This document shows, piece after piece, positions 15,594 through 22,696 of a DNA stretch of 26,205 bases. The notes below the pieces were generated by a model that ran no database searches, was not told the DNA's origin, and worked only from the letters and a program-made list of their open reading frames with translations. Every line of letters begins with the position of its first letter. Position 1 is the stretch's first letter. The DNA comes from Clostridiales bacterium (GTDB lineage: Bacteria > Bacillota > Clostridia > Christensenellales > CAG-138), in contig JAISXK010000134.1 in the NCBI GenBank assembly GCA_031270585.1, positions 1 through 26,205 on the forward strand, in the 5' to 3' direction. Position numbers and translations under genes: made by a program.

Positions 15594-15622
15594 TTGACAA
15601 CCGTATATGCATTGTATATAAT
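15594..15622 (+). promoter_or_regulatory. Consensus sigma-A promoter of the peroxide operon
   Basis: TTGACA (15594-15599), a 17-nt spacer and TATAAT (15617-15622) match the consensus exactly. Such a strong core promoter is expected when the gene is controlled by a repressor such as the operon's own OhrR. Confidence 0.93.
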
Positions 15623-15640
15623 ATAATTGTAATCAATATA
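15611..15640. promoter_or_regulatory. Candidate OhrR operator
   Basis: ATTGTA occurs at 15611-15616 and 15626-15631, and ATTG-taat-CAAT forms a small dyad at 15626-15637. The region overlaps the -10 and the transcription start. Known OhrR sites are A+T-rich with AATTGTA/TACAATT half-sites, so this fits, but the symmetry is imperfect. Confidence 0.45.
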
Positions 15641-15657
15641 AATGGAGGTGATCGATT

Positions 15658-16140
15658 ATGTCGATTTATGATTTCGTCGTCGCGAGCGCAGACGGCAATG
15701 TAAAGCTCGCGGATTTTAAAGGGAAAGTCCTGCTCATCGTCAACACTGCAACTGCATGCGGGTTCACTCCGCAATATGACGATTTACAGAAGCTGTACGA
15801 TAAGTACCGTGAGCAGGGTTTTGAGATTCTTGACTTCCCCTGTAACCAGTTTGGACAGCAAGCGCCCGGTACGGACGCAGAAATCGAATCTTTCTGCACG
15901 TCCAACTACGGCACTACATTCCCGCGCTTTAAGAAAATAGAAGTCAACGGCGATGGCGCGAGTCCGCTGTACAAGTGGCTCAAAGAGCAAAAGGGGGGCA
16001 TGCTCGGCGATACCATCAAATGGAACTTTACGAAATTCCTGATCAATCGCGACGGTAAAGTCGTTGCGCGGTTCTCATCGGCAAAGACGCCCGCCGCGCT
16101 TGACAAAGAGATCAAAAAGCTGTTAGGAGATTCAAAATGA
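15658..16140 (+). CDS. Glutathione peroxidase family thiol peroxidase (cysteine type)
   Basis: 160 residues. The active-site segment is VNTATACGFTPQYDDL with the peroxidatic cysteine C34, encoded by TGC, not by a selenocysteine TGA. Further family motifs are FPCNQFGQQAPG and KWNFTKFLI, carrying the Gln and Trp/Asn that complete the catalytic site. Bacterial Cys-type members usually use thioredoxin rather than glutathione to reduce hydroperoxides in the cytoplasm. The Shine-Dalgarno GGAGGTGATC is complementary to the 16S rRNA tail over ten bases, with good spacing, so strong translation is expected. It leads the operon, and its stop overlaps the flavodoxin start by ATGA. Confidence 0.95.
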   Translation: MSIYDFVVASADGNVKLADFKGKVLLIVNTATACGFTPQYDDLQKLYDKYREQGFEILDFPCNQFGQQAPGTDAEIESFCTSNYGTTFPRFKKIEVNGDGASPLYKWLKEQKGGMLGDTIKWNFTKFLINRDGKVVARFSSAKTPAALDKEIKKLLGDSK

Positions 16141-16550
16141 ACGCTGTAATCTACGCAAGTAAGGGAGGCAACACGAAGAAGATCGCGGACGCGATAGCAA
16201 AAGCCCTTGATGTCAATGCGCGGTCGGTAAAGGAAACTAACGGCGTGGACGGTATTGACACTTTGTTTGTCGGCGCGTCGATTTACGCCGGTGGGATTGA
16301 CGGTAGCCTGAAAAATTTTCTGCAGGGCTTGAAGTCCGGCTCGGTTAAGCAAATCGCTGTATTCGGAACCGCGATGACTGACAAGAGTGCCTGGAAGCAG
16401 ATAGCGGAGATACTTAAACCTGCGGGAATAGAGATCGTAAACGAGTTTTTCCAATGCAAAGGCGCATTCCTGTTCTCGAATAAGGGCAGACCGAACACGG
16501 ATGATTTGCAATCTGCGGCAAGTTTCGCAAAGCGGCTTACGAAGGTTTAG
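16137..16550 (+). CDS. Flavodoxin-like protein
   Basis: 137 residues. The N-terminal FMN phosphate-binding loop is VIYASKGGNTKKIADAIA. Later strands FVGASIYAGGIDGSLKNFL and IAVFGTAMTD are where the isoalloxazine-contacting loops are expected. The length suits a short-chain flavodoxin or flavodoxin-domain protein. It probably carries electrons or senses redox state in the cytoplasm; the partner is unknown. It overlaps the peroxidase gene by 4 nt and ends 3 bp before ohrR, so all three are one translational unit. Confidence 0.9.
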   Translation: MNAVIYASKGGNTKKIADAIAKALDVNARSVKETNGVDGIDTLFVGASIYAGGIDGSLKNFLQGLKSGSVKQIAVFGTAMTDKSAWKQIAEILKPAGIEIVNEFFQCKGAFLFSNKGRPNTDDLQSAASFAKRLTKV

Positions 16551-16553
16551 CTT

Positions 16554-16976
16554 ATGGCCGATTACAATCCCCTCTCCCTTGAAAACCAGCTCTGCTTTCC
16601 GCTTTACGCCGCATCGCGAAAGATTGTCCGGAAATATAAGCCGCATTTGGACGAACTTGGCATAACCTACACACAATACATCGCGTTGATGGTATTGTGG
16701 GAGGAAGGCCCGTGTAACGTCAAGACGCTCGGTGAACGGCTCTATCTTGATTCGGGGACGCTCACGCCGATGCTTAAAAACTTGGAAAAAGGCGGCATAG
16801 TGACGCGTTTACGTTCGCGCGAGGACGAACGCGAGCTTGTCGTATCGCTGACAAATCAGGGCAAACGCTTACGTGAACGCGCTTTGGAAGTTCCTCGCAA
16901 GATGAGCGCGTGTATGCCGCTGTCACCCGATGAGGCTGCGACATTATATCGGCTGTTGTATAAACTTTTGAATTAG
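16554..16976 (+). CDS. ohrR: OhrR-type MarR-family organic-peroxide sensor
   Basis: 140 residues. The sequence LENQLCFPLYAASR places a reactive cysteine at residue 14, matching the peroxide-sensing Cys15 of B. subtilis OhrR (LENQLCF). Also conserved are the tyrosine-containing YTQYIALMVLWEE, the recognition helix region LYLDSGTLTPMLKNLEKGG and the wing with the DER motif (RSREDERELVV). In the family, oxidation of this cysteine by organic hydroperoxide releases the protein from DNA. Here it closes the operon with the glutathione peroxidase and flavodoxin, so it likely represses its own promoter at 15594. No ohr gene is in the window. Confidence 0.93.
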   Translation: MADYNPLSLENQLCFPLYAASRKIVRKYKPHLDELGITYTQYIALMVLWEEGPCNVKTLGERLYLDSGTLTPMLKNLEKGGIVTRLRSREDERELVVSLTNQGKRLRERALEVPRKMSACMPLSPDEAATLYRLLYKLLN

Positions 16977-17064
16977 ATACAAGACGGCACTATATGTAAT
17001 TCATAATGTACAGGGCGGAATATACTGCGAACGAATTGATCCAAAATTGCGAAGGGAGCCGATT

Positions 17065-17754
17065 ATGGGCGCGATTATGGAAACGGCATTTTGCATATGC
17101 TACTTATTTGGAGGAGCGGCATGCGGTATACAAACGCTTGCGCAAAGCCGGGGGAACAGGCAACGCCGCCTCTTTGGCGCACTCGTTCTCGTGCTTGTCT
17201 GCGGCGACGCATTTCATTTAATACCGAGAATTTACGGAAACTTATCCGGCAGACTTGCGGAAATACCTGCCGCGCTCGGGTTCGGAACTTTTGTAACTTC
17301 GATTACGATGACGGTATTTTATGTCTTGCTATACCGTTTATGGAGCATGAGGTACTGTCAGGGCAAGAACAGGCTGCTCGAAAACGTAGTCTACTTTCTC
17401 GCCGCCGCGCGAATACTTATCTGTTTCCATCCGGGCAATAACTGGCTCAGCGCGGAATCTCCACTCATGTGGGGGATACTACGTAATATCCCGTTCGTCA
17501 TGCTTGGCGTAGTTATCATGCTACTGTTTGGAAAAATATCATACTTAGACAAATATTTCCGTTTCGCATGGCTGGCTGTGCTACTGTCATTTCTGTTTTA
17601 CTTGCCGGTTGTGTTTTTCGCGGGTACGATGCCAATTATCGGGATGCTTATGCTACCTAAAACGCTATGTTATGTCTGGTTGATAAATATGGGTTATAAG
17701 GCAACAAAGCAAATGCCGCCGCTCCAAGCCATCGGCGTTGGGCACAGAGAATAA
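17065..17754 (+). CDS. Multi-pass membrane protein of unknown function
   Basis: 229 residues from the ATG at 17065, with GAAGGGAG 7 nt ahead. About seven hydrophobic helices are visible, including FGALVLVLVCGDAFHLIPR, FVTSITMTVFYVLLYRLW, FVMLGVVIMLLFGK and LAVLLSFLFYLPVVFFAG. Charged or polar residues inside helices (D and H in GDAFHLIP) could be functional. I do not recognise the family. It lies 88 bp after ohrR on the same strand without an obvious terminator, so it may be read from the peroxide operon promoter, but there is no coupling. Confidence 0.78.
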   Translation: MGAIMETAFCICYLFGGAACGIQTLAQSRGNRQRRLFGALVLVLVCGDAFHLIPRIYGNLSGRLAEIPAALGFGTFVTSITMTVFYVLLYRLWSMRYCQGKNRLLENVVYFLAAARILICFHPGNNWLSAESPLMWGILRNIPFVMLGVVIMLLFGKISYLDKYFRFAWLAVLLSFLFYLPVVFFAGTMPIIGMLMLPKTLCYVWLINMGYKATKQMPPLQAIGVGHRE

Positions 17755-17821
17755 GTACTGCGAGCCCCTGAAAAACAAAAAATAAAAATGAATCGAAAGC
17801 ACAGCGAAAACATCCGCCGTA

Positions 17822-17830
17822 TGGTAAAAT
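17822..17830 (+). promoter_or_regulatory. Extended -10-like element in front of the transposase fragment
   Basis: TGGTAAAAT, identical to the element before the SPFH gene. It probably belonged to the insertion sequence and may now drive the SEC-C gene about 220 nt downstream. Confidence 0.35.
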
Positions 17831-17901
17831 AGAAACGAGAGGAACCGCAAAATCCAATCAAAAAGCGTGCATCCGGAGGAAGATACTGTACGAAAGACGA
17901 T

Positions 17902-18058
17902 ATGTTTCGAAAGGACTGGCGCAAGGTGAAAGACATGCGCATGGCGCCCGGGGCGTTGCTCCTCCGGCGGGAGTTTATACTGCGGCGATGAAGAAACGGT
18001 GTGGCGCATCATGGAAAGCCCCTGTCTCCAGCACTTAGAGGTACTCAGTTATGAATGA
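17902..18058 (+). pseudogene. Degraded IS5-type transposase N-terminal fragment
   Basis: From the ATG at 17902 one frame gives ...MAPGALLLRREF and stops at 17991. The frame one base over gives GDEETVWRIMESPCLQH. Together they align with the typical IS5-group start (GALIIKE... sDEETVeqIrEnPYLQYF), with a frameshift between them. A GGAGGA ribosome site precedes the ATG. The match ends near 18034, and the catalytic DDE core is absent. The tail of this reading frame runs into the start of the SEC-C gene (ATGAATGA). No terminal inverted repeats were identified. Confidence 0.55.
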
Positions 18059-19415
18059 AGCTCAAGCGAAAAAGATATTCGACAAATATAATCCGGCGAG
18101 CGATGTCGTACGTTGCCCGAACGGACGAGCCGCTCACCGCAAAGCTCTGGATACATACGCGAGGGCGGCGATAAGCCTATACGGCGTAATTCCAATAAAA
18201 GAGCTTGTCGAGGTTTTCAACAGCCAAAACACAGAGCAAACGACCGACGACGAGGTGTACTCTTTGCTTCTGCCGCTTGTGCTGAAGAAAAATCCGTGGT
18301 ACTGCTTTTACAGGGGCAATATCGCCCATTACTGGGCGATAGACGATTTCACCGTTGCCGACGATATTATAAGCCACCACGAAGGAAAGCCGCGATATGT
18401 ACCGGATAAGGACGAGTTTCTGAAATTCGCCGAACAATGGTATGAGGACGAGAATCAGCGCATGTCATGGGAAAAGATTCACGACTATATCGACAAGACC
18501 TGGCCTGATAACTACAAGCGGCATCGCGCTTTCAACGAACTGAAGAATTACTCTGTTCATCGCAGCGGAATAAGCAGAATTAGCGAGATACTATCCAAAA
18601 ACGGCCTTCTGTTCTCCGAAACAGCCGATGCTCAGGAATTCTTCGATATGCTTATAGAAGCGCGGAATAACACGCGAATTATGGAGAATAAAGGGTACAC
18701 GCCGAGCGAATTGTTCAACATTGTGCAAGCGGTACAATCGAAAATCCCGCAACCCGGAACTATAGTTCAGGAACATAAGAAAATTGGATATAATGACCCG
18801 TGTCCATGCGGTAGCGGCAAGAAATACAAAAGGTGTTGCCGCAAAACCGAAGAAGCAAGAACAGCGCAATTAAGCCGGAGCGAGTGCGTTTTGTTCTACG
18901 AAACCTGGTACGGCTTGATGGATTTTATCAATGACAAATTTAAAATCATAAACGCGAAAATTGAACCCATCTGGCCGAATCCGGTCAGCGACGAGCAGAT
19001 ATATGAAATCCGCAAGAAACTCTGGAAGAAACCAAAGCTGATAGACGAGTATCTTGCCACGACGACATTGCCGCCGGAAAAGGTAACGCTTCTGAAATCG
19101 TGGCGAAAGCATCATAAGGAAGGCAATTTCTTCTTGGTTGCATACACACCTGATCATGCCGTCGTACTTGTGCCCGGAAAAAACGGAGACGACCGGCTGT
19201 ACGGAGTTAAAGGCATTAGCCGCTCGCTTTCCAATGCTATGCAAAGACAAATACCGCTGTATTTCGAGACAGTTCTCCTGCCGTTCAATGACAAGATTAT
19301 CTACGACAGCTTTATGAGCGCGACGCCCATCAGCTTTGGCGATGGTATGCTAAAACAAATCCAGGAGTGGCATAGTGACACGCAGGTGCATGGGATTATT
19401 ACGAAGATGAAGTAA
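18051..19415 (+). CDS. SEC-C motif protein, otherwise unknown
   Basis: 454 residues. The one recognisable motif is a SEC-C zinc-binding segment at about 246-264 (GYNDPCPCGSGKKYKRCC, with C251, C253, C262 and C263). It sits mid-protein between an N-terminal ~240-residue helical, aromatic-rich region (NPWYCFYRGNIAHYWAIDDF, HRAFNELKNYSVHRSGISRI) and a C-terminal ~190-residue region (WKKPKLIDEYLATT, NFFLVAYTPDHAVVLVPG). SEC-C motifs bind zinc and mediate contacts in SecA and many accessory proteins; here the partner is unknown. AGAGG about 9 nt before the ATG serves as a ribosome site and lies at the edge of the transposase remnant. It probably leads a three-gene unit with the zinc-ribbon and fusion genes. 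Confidence 0.82.
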   Translation: MNEAQAKKIFDKYNPASDVVRCPNGRAAHRKALDTYARAAISLYGVIPIKELVEVFNSQNTEQTTDDEVYSLLLPLVLKKNPWYCFYRGNIAHYWAIDDFTVADDIISHHEGKPRYVPDKDEFLKFAEQWYEDENQRMSWEKIHDYIDKTWPDNYKRHRAFNELKNYSVHRSGISRISEILSKNGLLFSETADAQEFFDMLIEARNNTRIMENKGYTPSELFNIVQAVQSKIPQPGTIVQEHKKIGYNDPCPCGSGKKYKRCCRKTEEARTAQLSRSECVLFYETWYGLMDFINDKFKIINAKIEPIWPNPVSDEQIYEIRKKLWKKPKLIDEYLATTTLPPEKVTLLKSWRKHHKEGNFFLVAYTPDHAVVLVPGKNGDDRLYGVKGISRSLSNAMQRQIPLYFETVLLPFNDKIIYDSFMSATPISFGDGMLKQIQEWHSDTQVHGIITKMK

Positions 19416-19533
19416 GCGTTTATGGAAAAAGACACGCTGCAACAATGCGGCGACGCTTGTTTTTGTGCCGCAAGAAACATCGAAGATGCCCGGCCATTTC
19501 GGCGCGAAATATCAGTTTGTGGAGGTACAGGTG

Positions 19534-19704
19534 ATGGATAAGTATTGCGCGGAGTGCGGAGCGCGGCGAATTGAAAACGCGAAATTTTTCCGGAACCGCG
19601 ATGTTGCTGTGCGGTGTAAAAGGACGAATAGCAACAAGAAATCGGCATTGGGGCCGGGTCTTGACGACAACACCTCCGCTACAGACGGAATACGCCGGAT
19701 ATGA
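19534..19704 (+). CDS. Tiny zinc-ribbon-like protein coupled to the metallopeptidase/radical SAM gene
   Basis: 56 residues starting MDKYCAECGARRIENAKFF. The first CxxC knuckle matches the common YCAECGA..IENAKFC zinc-ribbon start, but the expected second CxxC is missing: the following residues are RNRDVAVRC with a lone cysteine, and the rest is basic and then polar. Thus only half of a ribbon remains. It has a good GGAGG 8-9 nt before the ATG, and its stop overlaps the next start by ATGA, which argues for a translated gene or leader rather than noise. It may be a degraded ribbon protein, or a short peptide whose translation couples to the next gene. Confidence 0.55.
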   Translation: MDKYCAECGARRIENAKFFRNRDVAVRCKRTNSNKKSALGPGLDDNTSATDGIRRI

Positions 19705-21341
19705 GAGACTACGAGCTAATCCGCTCCAAGCGCAAAACTATCGCGATACAAGCCAAAGACGGCAAGTTGATAGTCCGCGCTCCGATGCGGGCAACGAAAA
19801 AGGAAATTGAGGCGACGCTTGCGAGGTTTGATCCGCAGATTCAGAAAATGCTTGCGAAGAACATTGCGCTGGCCGAACAGCGCGCCGCCTTCTCGCTCAA
19901 TTACGGCGACAGCGTTCTTTATCGCGGCAAAAAGTACCCGATAGTGGCGCGTTCCGGCAACCGTGTAGGATTTGATGATGCGCGCAAAGAGTTCTATCTG
20001 CCGCCGAATCTGCCGCCGGAGCGTATAAAAGCCGGTGTCGTTCAAATTTACAAAATGCTCGCCAAACGCCACCTTTCCGAACGGTTGCTGCACTTTCAGC
20101 CGGTTATGGGCGTGGCGGTTACGGATTTCCATATAACAAACGCAAAAGGGCGTTGGGGAAGTTTGAGCGGCAAGAAAAGCGTGAACTTCTCGTGGCGGCT
20201 GATTATGGCGGGGGACGACATCATAGACGTCGTAGTCGTTCATGAACTGGCGCATATTAAGCAGTTCAACCATTCGGACAAATTTTGGGCGGAGGTTGAG
20301 AAGATTATTCCGGACTGGCGCGAACGTGAGAAGCGGCTCAAGGATTTTAACCACAGGATTAACGCTCAAAATTGGGATGTCGACTGGGAGACTGCCGCAA
20401 AGGAAGAAAGCGCGATGTTTACAGGCGACAACCTCGCGTTTCGTTGGCACTTTGCCGTCTACAAGACCATTCTATCGTCGAAGAATGGAATGAACATTTA
20501 TCGCGGTTGCTTACACGGGTGCATTTATTGCGATTCGCGCTCCGCATGTTATCAGATGAACCACGATTTTGAGGATATTGAAGTCAAGCGCAACGCACCG
20601 CAAATATTGGACGACCAGTTGCGCCGCCGTCGCTTGCCCTGTATGATTGGCACAGGCTCAATGTGCGACCCGTATATCCCGCTCGACGACAAGATTCTGT
20701 ATACGCGGCAATGTCTCGAAGTTATCGAAAAGCACGGCTTCGGCGTGACTGTGCTTACAAAATCGGTACGGGTGTTGCGCGATTTGGATGTATTGAAACG
20801 CATCAATGAAAAGGCGAAAGCAGTCGTTCAAATGACATTGACGACCTATGACGAAAACCTGTGCCGGGTTCTTGAGCCCAATGTATCCACGACCGCTGAG
20901 CGGTTTCATGCGCTTGAAGTCTTCCGCGATAATGGAATTTCGACCGTAGTGTGGCTCTGCCCGATTTTGCCGTTTATAAACGATACGGAGGAAAATCTGC
21001 GCGGAATTCTTGACTACTGTATCCGGGCAAAAGTCACGGCGATTATGGACTTCGGTTTTGGAGTCACGCTGCGCGAAGGCGACAGAGAGTATTTCTACAA
21101 GAAACTCGACGGGCATTTCCCCGGAATAAAGCAAAAATATATCGGCGCATTCGGCAACGCTCATAGTTGCTCAAGCCCAAAAGAGAAACGGCTGACGGAG
21201 ATTTTCACCGAGACTTGCAACAGATACGGCATCATACACGGCTCGAATAAAGTATTCGCATATCTGAACAAGTTCCCCGACAAGAGCGGTCAGATGTCGT
21301 TGTTTGACATGGAAGACTACCTGAATGGCGGCGAATACTGA
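19701..21341 (+). CDS. Fusion of YgjP-type zinc metallopeptidase and spore-photoproduct-lyase-like radical SAM domain
   Basis: 546 residues in one uninterrupted frame. Residues 1-225 form a YgjP/WLM-type metallopeptidase: N-terminal strands (IRSKRKTIAIQAKDGKLIVR), then AKGRWGSLSGKKSVNFSWRL (about 148-167) and the active site VVVHELAHIKQFNHSDKFW with H181, E182, H185 and a further H191. After a short linker (about 226-255), residues 255-546 form a radical SAM domain of the SPL/SplB-like type: MNIYRGCLHGCIYCDSRS with C270, C274 and C277 for the 4Fe-4S cluster, then GTGSMCDPYIPLD, and an SPL-like end (QMSLFDMEDY). Both sites look intact. Each half is normally a separate protein. An internal ATG at codon 239 has a good ribosome site. 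The start overlaps the zinc-ribbon gene by ATGA. Confidence 0.9.
   Translation: MRDYELIRSKRKTIAIQAKDGKLIVRAPMRATKKEIEATLARFDPQIQKMLAKNIALAEQRAAFSLNYGDSVLYRGKKYPIVARSGNRVGFDDARKEFYLPPNLPPERIKAGVVQIYKMLAKRHLSERLLHFQPVMGVAVTDFHITNAKGRWGSLSGKKSVNFSWRLIMAGDDIIDVVVVHELAHIKQFNHSDKFWAEVEKIIPDWREREKRLKDFNHRINAQNWDVDWETAAKEESAMFTGDNLAFRWHFAVYKTILSSKNGMNIYRGCLHGCIYCDSRSACYQMNHDFEDIEVKRNAPQILDDQLRRRRLPCMIGTGSMCDPYIPLDDKILYTRQCLEVIEKHGFGVTVLTKSVRVLRDLDVLKRINEKAKAVVQMTLTTYDENLCRVLEPNVSTTAERFHALEVFRDNGISTVVWLCPILPFINDTEENLRGILDYCIRAKVTAIMDFGFGVTLREGDREYFYKKLDGHFPGIKQKYIGAFGNAHSCSSPKEKRLTEIFTETCNRYGIIHGSNKVFAYLNKFPDKSGQMSLFDMEDYLNGGEY
20401..20417 (+). promoter_or_regulatory. Possible internal ribosome binding site and start for the radical SAM half
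   Basis: AAGGAAG is followed after about 8 nt by an in-frame ATG at 20415 (codon 239 of the fusion, MFTGDNLAF), exactly at the domain boundary. Initiation here would give a 308-residue radical SAM protein of normal stand-alone size. Confidence 0.4.
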
Positions 21342-21484
21342 ACGTGTGTTTAAAGCTTAGGCGCACGGGATCGGCAAATGATGTCTTTCGACAAAGCCGG
21401 CCAGCATTCACGCCCTTTTCGCAATTTAAGCGTTTGCCCACCCTGTTGCCGTCATATACACTTATCACAGGGAGGAAAGCCGCT

Positions 21485-22027
21485 ATGCAGGTGTTGTTTG
21501 ATCATATATTGATATTTTTACTGGGTATCGTTTTATCCTCCGCAGGTGTACTCGTGGCGTTCTCCTACAAGCGTCCACGCGTGGGTATCGATAACCGCAT
21601 CTATTACGACCCCATCAAAATGCAATACAGGTATTGCATTAAGGTTACCAACAAAAGCAAAAGGTATTGTTTGTACGATCTATCCTTTCACGGCCTGATG
21701 GTTTATCCTGCCGAGCACAACATAAAGAACGACGCCATGATCAATATATGGTGCCTGCCTAAAGAATATCTGAAGCCCGACGAATCACAGTTTTATTACC
21801 TTTTTGTAAACGAAGAGGCCGCAGCCGCGCTCAAGGAAAAGCTGATAAAAAACAGAAAACCCGACGCGCGGGATGCATTCGATTTTCGCAAGGTGTTTCA
21901 ACTGGCCAACCAGGCGCAGCTGCAAATTATATTAAGATGCAAGCACGGTCAATCGGGGTATACGCGCATATTCTGCAAAAACTTTTACAAGCAGGATTTT
22001 TACAATACCGCAAAGCTGGAGGCATAA
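21485..22027 (+). CDS. Membrane-anchored protein of unknown function
   Basis: 180 residues from the ATG at 21485, with GGGAGGA about 8 nt ahead; upstream codons of the longer frame are rejected. One N-terminal helix (about 5-27, FDHILIFLLGIVLSSAGVLVAF) is followed by a soluble domain that begins with strand-like sequence (YDPIKMQYRYCIKVTNKSKR) of the kind found in small beta-sandwich modules, and ends in helical and basic segments. Family not recognised. It stands alone and converges on plsY with a 31-bp gap. A weak promoter (TTTGCC-16-TATACA) may lie in the 143-bp gap before it, which otherwise holds nothing I can assign. Confidence 0.72.
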   Translation: MQVLFDHILIFLLGIVLSSAGVLVAFSYKRPRVGIDNRIYYDPIKMQYRYCIKVTNKSKRYCLYDLSFHGLMVYPAEHNIKNDAMINIWCLPKEYLKPDESQFYYLFVNEEAAAALKEKLIKNRKPDARDAFDFRKVFQLANQAQLQIILRCKHGQSGYTRIFCKNFYKQDFYNTAKLEA

Positions 22028-22058
22028 TCATACGCATATATGGCATAAACCCGAAGCT

Positions 22059-22694
22059 TCAAATAGTATTTGCGTTTTTCTTTTCTTTGGGCCTTTTTTG
22101 CAGCACTTTACTCTCCTCTTTGTTGATAATGCGCAAGATGTTATCCCTATGGCGCGCCACGATAAGCGCCCATAAAAGCGCCGCCGTTATGATCAACGAC
22201 ACATTACCCCGGCTAAAAGCGACCGCCAGCAGCAAAAACAGCGTGGCGCCCGTAAGCGATACGATGGAGACGGTGCGCGTTAAAAGCAACATTGCGAAAC
22301 ACACGGCAGTGATTGCCAGCGCATAAAGCGGTTTAATCACACAAAGTATGCCGAAAGTGGACGCCACACCTTTGCCGCCGCGTAATTTAGACAATATAGG
22401 GTAACAGTGTCCCAATACCACAAACAGCGCCGCAATATAGCCGCAGATCTCTCCGGCGATCCATCTGCCGAGAAACACCGCCAGCATGCCCTTGCCAAAA
22501 TCGCCGATGAATGTAATCAGGCCGGACTTCGCGCCATAAACACGCAGCATATTGGTGCTGCCGGCATTGCCGCTGCCGTATTTGCGCACGTCGTCGTGGT
22601 GCAGCGCCCTGCTGAATATAACGGCAAACTGCACGTTGCCCAGCAGGTATGCAAGCACGGCGGATAGAATATACGGCAAGGCGGCATCGACCAT
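22059..22694 (-). CDS. plsY: Glycerol-3-phosphate acyltransferase PlsY
   Basis: 211 residues, a polytopic membrane enzyme that acylates glycerol-3-phosphate with acyl-phosphate, the first step of phospholipid synthesis in most Gram-positive bacteria. Conserved motifs are visible: the N-terminal glycine-rich segment YLLGNVQFAVIFSR, KYGSGNAGSTNMLR (about 39-51), GKGMLAVFLG, and the active-site LRGGKGVASTFG (about 105-115), then ARHRDNILRI near the end. The C-terminal tail is basic (VLQKRPKEKKNANT). It starts 2 bp after der and is the last gene of the operon in this window; gpsA, a frequent next gene, is absent. Confidence 0.95.
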   Translation of the reverse strand: MVDAALPYILSAVLAYLLGNVQFAVIFSRALHHDDVRKYGSGNAGSTNMLRVYGAKSGLITFIGDFGKGMLAVFLGRWIAGEICGYIAALFVVLGHCYPILSKLRGGKGVASTFGILCVIKPLYALAITAVCFAMLLLTRTVSIVSLTGATLFLLLAVAFSRGNVSLIITAALLWALIVARHRDNILRIINKEESKVLQKRPKEKKNANTI

Positions 22695-22696
22695 GA

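Noticed and set aside
15757..15762. Possible selenocysteine glutathione peroxidase
   Set aside because: The active-site codon is TGC, an ordinary cysteine, so no recoding is needed.
19422..19541. 39-codon cysteine-containing frame (MEKDTLQQCGDACFCAA...) after the SEC-C gene
   Set aside because: Starts 7 bases after the SEC-C stop without a ribosome site and overlaps the better-supported zinc-ribbon-like gene.
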